Below are positions 26,544-34,251 of a DNA stretch of 45,755 nucleotides, piece by piece. Origin of the DNA: Streptomyces chilikensis (lineage in GTDB: Bacteria; Actinomycetota; Actinomycetes; Streptomycetales; Streptomycetaceae); NCBI RefSeq assembly GCF_001642695.1, contig NZ_LWCC02000005.1, forward strand, positions 368,370 through 414,124. The letters are read 5' to 3'. Under the pieces are notes generated by a model. That model did not search any database. It saw only the letters and a list, made by a program, of their open reading frames with translations, and was not told the origin of the DNA. Both the position numbers and the translations under genes were made by a program. Position 1 is the stretch's first letter; each line of letters opens with the position of its first letter.

Positions 26544-27665
26544 TCAGTCCCCGAGGACCCGGGAGCCCCCCACCGGGAGGTCCCACAGGTCCTCGCGGGC
26601 CCGTCCGGCCGCGGCCCAGGCGTCGCGGACCCGGTGCAGGGGTTCCATGACCGGCTCCGACGACAGCAGGAAGGTGCCCCAGTGCATCGGGGCCATCCGC
26701 CGGGCTCCGACGTCCAGGGTGGCCCGCACCGCCTCCTCCGGGTCGCAGTGCACGTCGCGCAGCCACCAGCGCGGGTCGTAGGCGCCGATCGGCATCAGGG
26801 CCAGGTCGATGCCCGGGTAGCGCTCGCCGATCCGCCGGAACCAGTGTCCGTACCCCGTGTCCCCGGCGAAGTACACGCGGCGCCCGTCCCCCGCGCCGCC
26901 GCCGTCGTCCGCGGTGAGCATCCAGCCGCCCCACAGGCTGCGGCAGGTGTCGGTCAGGGTGCGCTTCGACCAGTGGTGGGCCGGCACGAAGTCCAGCCGC
27001 ACGCCCTTCAGCCGCGCCGACTCCCACCAGTCGAGCTCCGTCACCCGCCGGAAACCCCGGCGGGAGAACCACCGGCCCAGTCCGCCGGGCACGAACATCG
27101 GGGTGTCGGCCGGCAGCCGGCGCAGGGTGGGCAGGTCCAGGTGGTCGTAGTGGTTGTGGCTGATCACCACGGCGTCCACCGGGGGCAGCGCGTCCCACGG
27201 GACGCCGACCGGGGTGACCCGGGCGGGAGTGCCGAGGATGCGGCGGGACCACACCGGGTCGGCGAGCACCGTGAGGCCGCCGATCCTGATCACCCAACTG
27301 GCGTGCCCGGCCCAGCTGACGGCCACCTGGCGGGCGTCCACCGCGGGCAACGGCTCGGGGCGGTAGGGGATGCGGGGGACGTCCGCCAGGCCCTCGCGCC
27401 CGGGCCGCACCGCGCCCTCGCGGGCGAACCGGGCGAAGGAGCGCAGCCCGGGGAGCGGGGCGGTCAGCCGGTCCTCGAAGGACCTGGGCCAGCGGCGGCC
27501 GCGCCCGGACGCCAACGGCTCGGCGGGCGGGGCCGGTTCGGCCCGGGGCGGCGCGGTGCGCAGCCGTCCCGGGCTCCCCTCCTGTGCGCGGCCGGGCCCG
27601 GGGGCGGACGTGGTCTCCGCGTCGGGGCCGGGCAACCGGCGTGAACGGAACTGCGGTTGCGTCAT
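26544..27665 (-). CDS. MBL-fold hydrolase, N-acyl-phosphatidylethanolamine phospholipase D-like
   Basis: 373 residues. A Pro/Ala/Arg-rich N-terminal arm (1-70) precedes the hydrolase domain: SWAGHASWVIRIGGLTVLAD, the metal motif SHNHYDHLDLP (about 169-179), the histidine in FVPAHHWSKR, the bridging aspartate in YFAGDTGYGHWF and the last histidine in APMHWGTF. This pattern matches NAPE-PLD-like zinc phosphodiesterases, which release N-acyl ethanolamines or related head groups from lipids. Its ATG overlaps the stop of the lysine-free aminotransferase homologue (ATGA), so they form one operon. Confidence 0.9.
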   Translation of the reverse strand: MTQPQFRSRRLPGPDAETTSAPGPGRAQEGSPGRLRTAPPRAEPAPPAEPLASGRGRRWPRSFEDRLTAPLPGLRSFARFAREGAVRPGREGLADVPRIPYRPEPLPAVDARQVAVSWAGHASWVIRIGGLTVLADPVWSRRILGTPARVTPVGVPWDALPPVDAVVISHNHYDHLDLPTLRRLPADTPMFVPGGLGRWFSRRGFRRVTELDWWESARLKGVRLDFVPAHHWSKRTLTDTCRSLWGGWMLTADDGGGAGDGRRVYFAGDTGYGHWFRRIGERYPGIDLALMPIGAYDPRWWLRDVHCDPEEAVRATLDVGARRMAPMHWGTFLLSSEPVMEPLHRVRDAWAAAGRAREDLWDLPVGGSRVLGD

Positions 27666-28948
27666 CGCGGGCTCTCCCCTCGCTCGGGCCCGATGGTCGC
27701 GTCGGACGGTGTGCCGAGCCGGGCGAAGGCCGTGCGCCATCGGGTCAACGCCCCCCTCACCCGGTGCAGTTCCAGCGGGTCGGGGGCGGTCAGGCAGGCG
27801 GCGCGCTCCACGGCGTCGCCGCCGAGCAGGTCGCCGGTGGACAGGCGGACCCGCGGGGCGGCCAGGTCGTCGCCGAAACGATGGCCTCCGCTCGCGGGGA
27901 CGCCGTGGTGGACGTCGAGGCACTCCTCCAGCTCCTGGCCGTCGCCGACGCCGTGGGTGGCGAGGGCGTCGGAGAGCGGCGACAGGTCGGCGTAGACGCA
28001 CCGTCCGGCCTGCGGGGGGAGCGTCAAGCCGCCTGCCGCGACCACGAGTTCGTGCACCGCGGCGGCCAGCCGCGCGTGCAGGCGGACGGACGCGGCGCGC
28101 CGGGCGGTGACCTCCTCGGGCTCGTCCAGCGCGTAGGCGGCGGTGACGGCGAGCGGCCCGGGGATCTGGGCGCCGAGCGCGGTGAGCACGTCGAGCACCC
28201 GGGCGCGCAGCGCGCCGCCGTCGCCGGGGCCGGTGGGGAAGCGGGCGATCGCGGCCGGCCAGCCGGCCGGGAGCAGTCCGCCGCGCAGGTCGCAGACGAC
28301 GGCCACCCGGCCCGGGAGCATCTCGGCGGGGCTGAGCAGGACGGTGCCGTGCGGGTCGTGGACCGTGTCCCGCCAGGTCTCGTCGCTGATCACGAAGAGT
28401 CCCTCGGCCTCGGCGACCTCGACGGTCTCGTGCAGGGAGTCCGGTGCGGCGACCGCGCCGGTCGTCTCGTCCGCGGGCGAGAGCACCAGCTGGCGCGGGT
28501 CCCCTCCCTCCGCCCGCACCCGGCGGATCGTCTCCTGCAGCGCGTACGCGTCGGGGACGCCGGCCGACTCGGGCGGCGTGGGCACGTGGAAGACGGGGCG
28601 GCCCAGCAGCCGTGCGTAGGGGGCCCACCACGCGGCGCACGGGCGCGGCACCAGGACGTCGCCGCCCAGCGTGGCGGTCAGCGCGACCAGCAGCGCGGGC
28701 GCGCCGGGGGCCGCCGCCACCCGGTCGGGCACGGCGGCCAGGCCGCGCCGGGTCCAGTAACCGGCGGCGGCCTCGAGCAGGCCGGGACCTCCGCCCGGGG
28801 GTTCGTCCTCGGCGCGCTGGGCTGCCGCCGACAGCACCGCGGTCAGCTCGGGGAGCACCGGCAGGCCGTCGTCGGGCATGCGGGGACCGAACCGCACCGG
28901 GCCGTGTCCGCCGGCCCGTGCCGCCCCGTCCCTCTCCGTCCGCCCCAT
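27662..28948 (-). CDS. Aminotransferase class I/II fold protein lacking any lysine (probable pseudoenzyme)
   Basis: 428 residues; the ATG at 28948 has GGAGG at 5 nt, better than a GTG two codons upstream. The PLP fold-type I framework is recognisable: VFVIS-DETW-RD block (LFVISDETWRDTV, about 185-197) with the pyridine-binding aspartate, LSPADETTGAVA in place of the usual NPxNPTG, and the carboxylate arginine in APRVRLSTG. Where the Schiff-base lysine should be, the sequence reads VVCDLRGGLLPAGWP, and the whole protein contains no lysine. It cannot make the internal aldimine. It is coupled to the downstream NAPE-PLD-like hydrolase. It may bind a ligand, act as a partner, or use PLP/PMP unusually. 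Confidence 0.8.
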   Translation of the reverse strand: MGRTERDGAARAGGHGPVRFGPRMPDDGLPVLPELTAVLSAAAQRAEDEPPGGGPGLLEAAAGYWTRRGLAAVPDRVAAAPGAPALLVALTATLGGDVLVPRPCAAWWAPYARLLGRPVFHVPTPPESAGVPDAYALQETIRRVRAEGGDPRQLVLSPADETTGAVAAPDSLHETVEVAEAEGLFVISDETWRDTVHDPHGTVLLSPAEMLPGRVAVVCDLRGGLLPAGWPAAIARFPTGPGDGGALRARVLDVLTALGAQIPGPLAVTAAYALDEPEEVTARRAASVRLHARLAAAVHELVVAAGGLTLPPQAGRCVYADLSPLSDALATHGVGDGQELEECLDVHHGVPASGGHRFGDDLAAPRVRLSTGDLLGGDAVERAACLTAPDPLELHRVRGALTRWRTAFARLGTPSDATIGPERGESPR

Positions 28949-29063
28949 CCGCACCTCCGCGCGGTCACCGGCATGCGCCGTGGCGGTCCTTCCGCACCCG
29001 ATGCCGTGTCCGATGGCCCCGAGTACCCCGTGGCGGGCGGGACATGACCCGACCGCCAGGTGA

Positions 29064-29510
29064 TCAGCGCGTCCGGCCCGTGCGGGAGGGGGCGAACCGC
29101 TGCCGGATCCGGTGCCCGGCGGCCACCGCGGCGCCGGCGATCAGCAGCCCGCCGGCCACCTGCAGCGGCACGGAGTCGCTGAACGCGCCGCCCGCTCCCG
29201 CCTCCACTCCGCGGTGCACGGGCGGGGCGGTCCGGCCGTGGTGACCGTGGCCCTCCTTGCCGCCGTGGCCCTCCTTGCCGCCGTGGCCCTCCTTGCCGCC
29301 GTGGCCGCCCTGGCCGGGCCGGTGCCCGGGTTCGCGGCCGGGACCGCCCCCCGGGCGGTCCTTGCCGCCCGGGGCCGCGGGCCGCGGGGCCGCGGGCCGC
29401 CCGCGCCTCCCGCACGCCGGACCGGGCCGGCCGCACCCCGGCAGTGGTCCTCGTGCCTGTCGGGGATCCGGATCGTGGAGTTCCTCCCGGCCCGCGCGGC
29501 GCCCTTCGGC
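29064..29510 (-). pseudogene. HGGKEG-repeat protein with C-terminal membrane helix, probably 5'-truncated
   Basis: The frame has strong third-position GC from about 29064 to 29390. It encodes a Gly/His/Lys-rich repeat (three copies of GGKEGH), GHGHHGR, then FSDSVPLQVAGGLLIAGAAV with one membrane helix and a basic tail RIRQRFAPSRTGRTR. This layout fits an exported surface protein. No signal peptide and no start with a ribosome site is visible in frame; the frame continues only through a TTA codon (29511-29513) into the start of the divergent glycosyltransferase gene. The 5' end is therefore arbitrary, and the gene is either broken or has a start I cannot see. Confidence 0.4.
29245..29298. repeat. 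Three perfect 18-bp tandem repeats
   Basis: CCGTGGCCCTCCTTGCCG occurs three times in a row with a partial fourth copy at 29299. On the minus strand it encodes the GGKEGH repeat of the surface-protein-like frame. Confidence 0.95.
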
Positions 29511-29553
29511 TAAAGCCGGTGCCCGGGTGGCGGGCGTCGAGGAGGACCGTCGT

Positions 29554-30768
29554 ATGCGCATAGTGATCATCACCGCCGGTTCGCGGGGGGACGTCGCGCC
29601 CTTCACCGGCCTGGGGCGGCGTCTGCTGGAGGCGGGCCACGAGGTCGAGGTGGCCGCTCACCCGTCCTTCGCCCCGCTCGTCGAGGGCTGCGGCCTCGGC
29701 CACCTCCCGATGCCGGGGGACCCGCGGGAGCTGATCGGCAAGTGGTCCCGGGCGACCTCGCGGGACGAGGTCCGGGCGCTGAACCGGGCCTACGCCGACG
29801 GCCTCGCCGACGGGGTGGCGGAAGCCGTGACCCGCGGAACCGACCTGGTGCTGACCGCCTTCGGCCCGGCGCCCCTCAGCCGTGCGGCGGGCGAGGCGTC
29901 GGGCGTCCCCGTCATCGGCACCTACCTCGCACCGCAGTTCGCCACCGGCGAGTTCCCGCTTCCCGGCGCACCGGACGGCGACGGCCCGGGGCCGGAGGGC
30001 AATCTCGCCGCGGGGCGGGCGGTGCTGAGGAGCGCGGAGCGGCTCTTCGCCGGAGCGGTGACCCGGCTGCGCGACCGCCTCGGGCTGCCCGCCTCCCCTC
30101 CGTCGGCACCGGCGGACGACGGACCGGTCCTGCACGGCTTCAGCCCGTCGGTGGTGCCGCGCCCCGCGGACTGGCCGTCCCGCGCCGAAGTGGCGGGCTA
30201 CTGGTGGCCCGCGCGCCCGTACGGCTGGCGGCCCCCGGCCGAGCTCGTCGACTTCCTCCAGGCCGGTCCGCCTCCGGTGTTCATCGGCTTCGGCAGCATG
30301 GCGGTGGGGCAGGGGGAACGGCTCGGCGAGCTGGTGACCGGGGCGGTGGAGCGGGCGGGAGTGCGCGCGGTGGTGCAGGCGGGGTGGGCCGGTCTGAGCG
30401 GCGGCGGTGACGACGTCCTGGCCGTCGGCGACGTCCCGCACGACTGGCTGTTCCCCCGTACCGCCGCCGTCGTCCACCACGCCGGGGCGGGCACCACCGC
30501 GGCCGGGCTGCGGGCCGGAGTGCCCGCGCTGCCCGTGCCCGTCATGACCGACCAGCCGTTCTGGGCGTCCCGGCTGCGGAGGCTGGGAGTGGCTCCCCGT
30601 CCCCTGCCGTTCGAGGACCTCACCGCCGAGGCCCTCGCCGCGGCCGTCACGGCCTGCCTGTCCGAACCGTCCCACCGCCGCCGCGCCGCCGCGCTCGCCC
30701 GCCGCATCGCCGCGGAGGACGGCGCCGGGAGGGTGCTCGCCCGCATCGGCACGATGCGGGCCGGGTGA
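29554..30768 (+). CDS. GT1 family glycosyltransferase (sterol/macrolide glucosyltransferase-like)
   Basis: 404 residues from an ATG after GGAGGA. The N-terminal half begins MRIVIITAGSRGDVAPFTGL, typical of UGT-like and sterol 3-beta-glucosyltransferases. The C-terminal sugar-nucleotide domain has VFIGFGSMAVGQ, VPHDWLFPRTAAVVHHAGAG and GTTAAGLRAGVPALPVPVMT with the HHAGAGTT donor motif. It transfers a sugar from a nucleotide donor to a small hydrophobic acceptor. No biosynthetic gene cluster surrounds it, so the acceptor could be foreign (macrolide or polyene inactivation) or endogenous. Confidence 0.9.
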   Translation: MRIVIITAGSRGDVAPFTGLGRRLLEAGHEVEVAAHPSFAPLVEGCGLGHLPMPGDPRELIGKWSRATSRDEVRALNRAYADGLADGVAEAVTRGTDLVLTAFGPAPLSRAAGEASGVPVIGTYLAPQFATGEFPLPGAPDGDGPGPEGNLAAGRAVLRSAERLFAGAVTRLRDRLGLPASPPSAPADDGPVLHGFSPSVVPRPADWPSRAEVAGYWWPARPYGWRPPAELVDFLQAGPPPVFIGFGSMAVGQGERLGELVTGAVERAGVRAVVQAGWAGLSGGGDDVLAVGDVPHDWLFPRTAAVVHHAGAGTTAAGLRAGVPALPVPVMTDQPFWASRLRRLGVAPRPLPFEDLTAEALAAAVTACLSEPSHRRRAAALARRIAAEDGAGRVLARIGTMRAG

Positions 30769-30929
30769 GTCGCGGCCGGGACCGGAAACGCCCGCCGTCA
30801 CCGGCCGTGTCACCCGATCGGTGGCCGCGCGGTGGACACCGCGGCCGCCACCGGCGCGCCTGACGGAGGACCCGGCGCTTCGGTGAACGATCGTGATTCC
30901 GGACAGATCACCGCAACCGGGAGTGACCC

Positions 30930-31754
30930 ATGCCGTTCGTCACCGCAGCCGACGGAGCGCGGATCCACTACAAGGACTGGGGCCGGGGCCGCCCGGTGGT
31001 GCTCAGTCACGGCTGGCCGTTGAACGCCGACAGCTGGGAGGCGCAGCAGCTGTTCCTGGCCGCCCACGGATACCGCGCCATCGCGCACGACCGTCGTGGA
31101 CACGGCCGTTCCGAGCAGACCTGGGACGGCAACGAGATGAACACCTACGCCGACGACCTGGCCGCCCTCATCGACACGCTCGACCTGCGGGACGTCACCC
31201 TGGTCGGATTCTCGACGGGCGGCGGGGAGGTCGTCCGCTACGTCGGCCGGCACGGCACGGACCGCCTCTCCCGGATCGCCCTGGTCTCCTCCGTGCCGCC
31301 GTTCATGCTCAGGACCGACGACAACCCGGGGGGCGTGCCGGCCGAGGTGTTCGACGGGCTCCGCGCCGGCTCGCTGTCCGACCGGTCGCAGTTGTACCGC
31401 GACCTGGCCGACGGACCGTTCTTCGGCAACAACCGGCCCGGCGCGGACGTCTCCCGGGGCGTCCGCGACGCGTTCTGGCGCCAGGGCCTGCAGGCCGGCC
31501 ACAGGAACGCCTACGAGTCCATCGCCGCCTTCTCCGCCACCGATTTCCGCCCGGACCTGGACGCCGTCGACGTGCCCGCGCTCGTCGTCCACGGCGACGA
31601 CGACCAGATCGTGCCGTTCGAGGTGGGCGGCAAGGCATCGGCGGCACGCATCAGGAACGCGACCCTCAAGGTCTACCAGGGCGCCCCGCACGGCATCACG
31701 GACACGCACAAGGAGCGGCTCGCGGCCGACCTGCTCGACTTCCTCGGCTCCTGA
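30930..31754 (+). CDS. Alpha/beta hydrolase, cofactor-free chloroperoxidase/esterase type
   Basis: 274 residues from an ATG after GGGAG. The catalytic triad is visible: Ser in [13 protein letters not shown] (about 96), Asp in [11 protein letters not shown] (about 226) and His in [12 protein letters not shown] (about 256). The oxyanion motif is [12 protein letters not shown]. This family makes peracids and brominates in vitro but mainly works as esterases. It stands alone between a glycosyltransferase and the marR locus. Confidence 0.9.
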   Translation: MPFVTAADGARIHYKDWGRGRPVVLSHGWPLNADSWEAQQLFLAAHGYRAIAHDRRGHGRSEQTWDGNEMNTYADDLAALIDTLDLRDVTLVGFSTGGGEVVRYVGRHGTDRLSRIALVSSVPPFMLRTDDNPGGVPAEVFDGLRAGSLSDRSQLYRDLADGPFFGNNRPGADVSRGVRDAFWRQGLQAGHRNAYESIAAFSATDFRPDLDAVDVPALVVHGDDDQIVPFEVGGKASAARIRNATLKVYQGAPHGITDTHKERLAADLLDFLGS

Positions 31755-31856
31755 CCCGCGCGAGGCGGGCCACCGGTCGTCGCCCGCCACGCCCTCGACC
31801 CGGCCCTCTCACGCGCACGGCGGGCCGCCCGGGCCGCCCGCCACGCCGCCGACGCG

Positions 31857-31884
31857 CCCCCGCCGTTCAGCCCCCGCCGTTCAG
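31857..31884. repeat. 14-bp tandem duplication across the marR stop codon
   Basis: CCCCCGCCGTTCAG occurs twice back to back. The marR stop (TGA on the minus strand, 31881-31883) lies in the second copy, so the duplication made a second stop-like copy just downstream. Confidence 0.9.
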
Positions 31885-32348
31885 CCCTCGACGTCGCGCA
31901 GCTTCTCGGCGATGCGTTCGACCGCGCGAAGGTCCTCGGCCGAGAGGAGGTCGATGAAGTGGCGCCGCACCGAGGCGATGTGCGCCGGCGCGGCGTCCTC
32001 CAGCGTCTTGAGGCCGTGATCGGTGAGGACGAGGAGACAGCCCCTGCCGTCCGCGGGGTCCGGCTCGCGCCGCAGGAGGCCGCGCGCCTCCATCCGGGTG
32101 GCGTGGCGGGAGAGCCGGCTGCGTGACCAGCGCATCTTGGCGGCCTGTTCCCGCAGCGTGCTGGTGCGGTCGGGCCGTTCGGACAAGGTGCTGAGCACCT
32201 CGTAGTCGGGGTCCGACAGCCCGACCGCGGCCAGGTCGCGCGCCGTCGCGGCCTGCACGGCGACCACCGTCCGCCGGTAGGCCCGCCAGGCCCGTTCCTC
32301 GTCCGGATCCAGCCACTTCACCCTGTCGGCCGACGATTTCGTTGACAT
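31881..32348 (-). CDS. MarR family transcriptional regulator
   Basis: 155 residues. The winged helix-turn-helix covers about 45-110 (LSDPDYEVLSTLSE, then AAKMRWSRSRLSRHATRMEA, with the wing PADGRGCLLVLTDHG). MarR proteins release DNA on binding phenolics or oxidants. There is no ribosome site; a TAGATT -10 box lies 6 nt before the ATG, so the mRNA is probably leaderless. It is divergent, with only 30 bp between start codons, from a flavin-reductase/acetyltransferase fusion gene. Both starts sit in arms of one inverted repeat, implying mutual control and autoregulation. Confidence 0.93.
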   Translation of the reverse strand: MSTKSSADRVKWLDPDEERAWRAYRRTVVAVQAATARDLAAVGLSDPDYEVLSTLSERPDRTSTLREQAAKMRWSRSRLSRHATRMEARGLLRREPDPADGRGCLLVLTDHGLKTLEDAAPAHIASVRRHFIDLLSAEDLRAVERIAEKLRDVEG

Positions 32349-32393
32349 GGAACCAATCTACTCCCTAAGTTCATTTCCATGTCAATGAAAACG
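32334..32393. promoter_or_regulatory. Symmetric divergent leaderless promoter with inverted-repeat operator
   Basis: Perfect arms TTGACATGGAA (32342-32352) and TTCCATGTCAA (32375-32385) extend to 17 matches in 19 bp outward. The left arm supplies TTGACA (-35, 32342-32347) for the rightward gene, 18 bp from TAAGTT (-10, 32366-32371), which lies 7 nt before ATG 32379. The right arm supplies TTGACA (32385-32380) for marR, 19 bp from TAGATT (32360-32355), which lies 6 nt before its ATG. Each -35 box overlaps the start codon region of the opposite gene. Arm centres are 33 bp apart, about three helical turns. Confidence 0.8.
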
Positions 32394-33455
32394 ATCCGCG
32401 TCCTCGTCCTGGTGTGCAGCACCCGTCCCGGCGCCCTCGGTCCGGCGGTCGGCAAGTGGCTCACCGGGGCGCTCGAGGCCCGCGCCGGTGAACTCGACGT
32501 CGAACTCGTGCCCTTGTCCCTCGGTGACCTCGGCCTCTCCTTCCTCGACGAGGAGGAGGAACCGTCCTCGGGCATCTACGCGCACGAGCACACCCGGCGG
32601 TGGAGCGCGCTGGTGGACGCCGCGGACGGGTTCCTCGTGGTCACGCCGGAGTACAACTACGGGATGCCCGCCACCTTGAAGAACGCGCTCGACCACCTGG
32701 GCCGCGAGTGGGCGTGGAAGCCGATGGGCTTCGTCAGCTACGGGCACACCTCGGCGGGCACGCGTTCGGTCCAGCACGCCAAGCAGGTGGTGACCACCCT
32801 GCGCCTGGTGCCGCTGGGCGCCACGCTCGCGATGCGCATCGGCGACACCGTCCAGGACGGGCAGGTCCGTCCGGGCGCCGCCGCCGCCGAGACCGCCGTG
32901 GGGGTCCTGGAGGAACTGGTCAGGGTCTCCCACGCCCTGCGTCCGCTGCGCGAGCGGTCGCGCCCGGGTGTGCAGGCCGGCCCGCTCCCCGGTTCCTACC
33001 TGCGCGCGCTGACGCCCGACGACGCCCCCGAGGTGACGGTGCTGCAGCGCTGCTGCTGGGTGGAGGAGGCCCTGGCCAACGAGAGTCTGGACATCCCGGC
33101 GCTGCACGAGTCCCCGGAGCGGGTCCGCGAGTGGATGGCGTCCTGGACCACCACGGGCCTGTGGCGGGACGGCCGGCTGCTCGGCATGGTGCGGACCCGG
33201 CGGGTCGACTCCGACTGGCACGTGGGCCGGCTCGCCGTCGTACCCGACCTGCGGGGCCGGGGGCTGGGCCGTTGGCTGCTGCGTACCGCCGAGACCGGCG
33301 TCGACCCGGACTGCCTCCGCGTCGTGGTGCACACGGGCGTCCGCAGCGAGCGGAACATCCGCCTCTACCGGAGCGAGGGTTACCTGGCGGCTCCCCCGGC
33401 CGACGACGGGACCGTGTGCCTGACCAAGGAGATGGTGGCCTCCCTGGCCGGATAG
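32379..33455 (+). CDS. NADPH-dependent FMN reductase fused to a GNAT acetyltransferase
   Basis: 358 residues. Residues 5-190 form a flavodoxin-like NAD(P)H:FMN reductase with VLVLVCSTRPGALGPAVGKW and FLVVTPEYNYGMPATLKNAL. Residues about 205-355 form a GNAT domain with LAVVPDLRGRGLGRWLLRTA as the acetyl-CoA pyrophosphate loop and RNIRLYRSEGYL. The two domains usually occur in separate proteins. The ATG follows a TAAGTT box by 7 nt, so translation is probably leaderless. Under divergent MarR control, it may detoxify a quinone or nitro compound by reduction followed by N- or O-acetylation (inference). Confidence 0.88.
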   Translation: MSMKTIRVLVLVCSTRPGALGPAVGKWLTGALEARAGELDVELVPLSLGDLGLSFLDEEEEPSSGIYAHEHTRRWSALVDAADGFLVVTPEYNYGMPATLKNALDHLGREWAWKPMGFVSYGHTSAGTRSVQHAKQVVTTLRLVPLGATLAMRIGDTVQDGQVRPGAAAAETAVGVLEELVRVSHALRPLRERSRPGVQAGPLPGSYLRALTPDDAPEVTVLQRCCWVEEALANESLDIPALHESPERVREWMASWTTTGLWRDGRLLGMVRTRRVDSDWHVGRLAVVPDLRGRGLGRWLLRTAETGVDPDCLRVVVHTGVRSERNIRLYRSEGYLAAPPADDGTVCLTKEMVASLAG

Positions 33456-33573
33456 CGGTGCGGGCCGCCGGGCGCCGTGGCGGGATGTCATGCTTCCGCG
33501 GTGCGGCCGACCGCCGGCGCTCCGGCCCGCCGCTCCCCGGGAGTGCGCGGGCGCCGTCCAGGATGAGGGAGAC

Positions 33574-34107
33574 ATGCGACCGATCGAGAGGGAGATCGCC
33601 CGGTACGACTGGGGCGGCATGCTCTGCGGGTGCGGCGACTCCGCGGAGCACGTCGCGCGGGATCTGCTGCGGACGGCGGACGGCCACGGGCCGGAGCCGG
33701 CCGAGGACGGCCTCGAGCGGCACGTGTGGTGTTCCACCCACCTCTGGGAGCCGGCTCCCGCCGTGGCGGCCGTCGCCCTGGCGGCCCTCACGGAGGAACT
33801 CCCGGCTCCGGCCCGCGCGTGGTACCTGGACCTGCTCCACGCCCTGGTGGCGGGCGAGGGCTCGGACTTCGGGTCGGCCCGGCGAGGACTGGACCTTCCG
33901 GAACTGTGCCGGGACGCCGCCCGGCGGGAACTCCGGCTGCTCCACGGGCAGGTGATGTCCCACCGCTCCCCCCGGACCGCCGGCAGCGCCTTCGAGATCC
34001 TCACCGTGGTGGAGCCCGACAGGGAACGTCTGCGGAGGCTGCGCGGGAGGGCGGCCGGCTGGTTGCCGGTGTGCTGCCGGACCGGCTCGTGCGACGACGG
34101 GTGGTGA
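33574..34107 (+). CDS. Uncharacterised 177-residue protein
   Basis: ATG after GATGAGGGAG. The product starts MRPIEREIARYDWGGMLCGC and is mostly helical, with PAVAAVALAALTEELPAPAR and a Cys-rich end (GWLPVCCRTGSCDDGW) plus CGCGD near the N-terminus. No signal peptide or membrane helix is seen. The pattern resembles HEAT-like hypothetical proteins of Streptomyces. I do not recognise a function. It stands alone between the fusion enzyme and a haloperoxidase. Confidence 0.7.
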   Translation: MRPIEREIARYDWGGMLCGCGDSAEHVARDLLRTADGHGPEPAEDGLERHVWCSTHLWEPAPAVAAVALAALTEELPAPARAWYLDLLHALVAGEGSDFGSARRGLDLPELCRDAARRELRLLHGQVMSHRSPRTAGSAFEILTVVEPDRERLRRLRGRAAGWLPVCCRTGSCDDGW

Positions 34108-34251
34108 CGGGTTCCGCGCCGGCGGCTGCCGCGACCGCCCCTTCCGGAGCACGCCGTAGCCCCTTCGGCTCATCCGCGGATCCCCCCGTGCTGCCGTGCG
34201 CCGCCACCGGGAGCAGAGTGCTGCGGGGGAACTCGTCCAAGGAGCTTCAGC

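Noticed and set aside
29112-29513. A + strand frame with hydrophobic LLAAVALLAAV repeats
   Set aside because: It is the complement of the 18-bp repeats that code GGKEGH on the minus strand; no ribosome site and no sensible ends.
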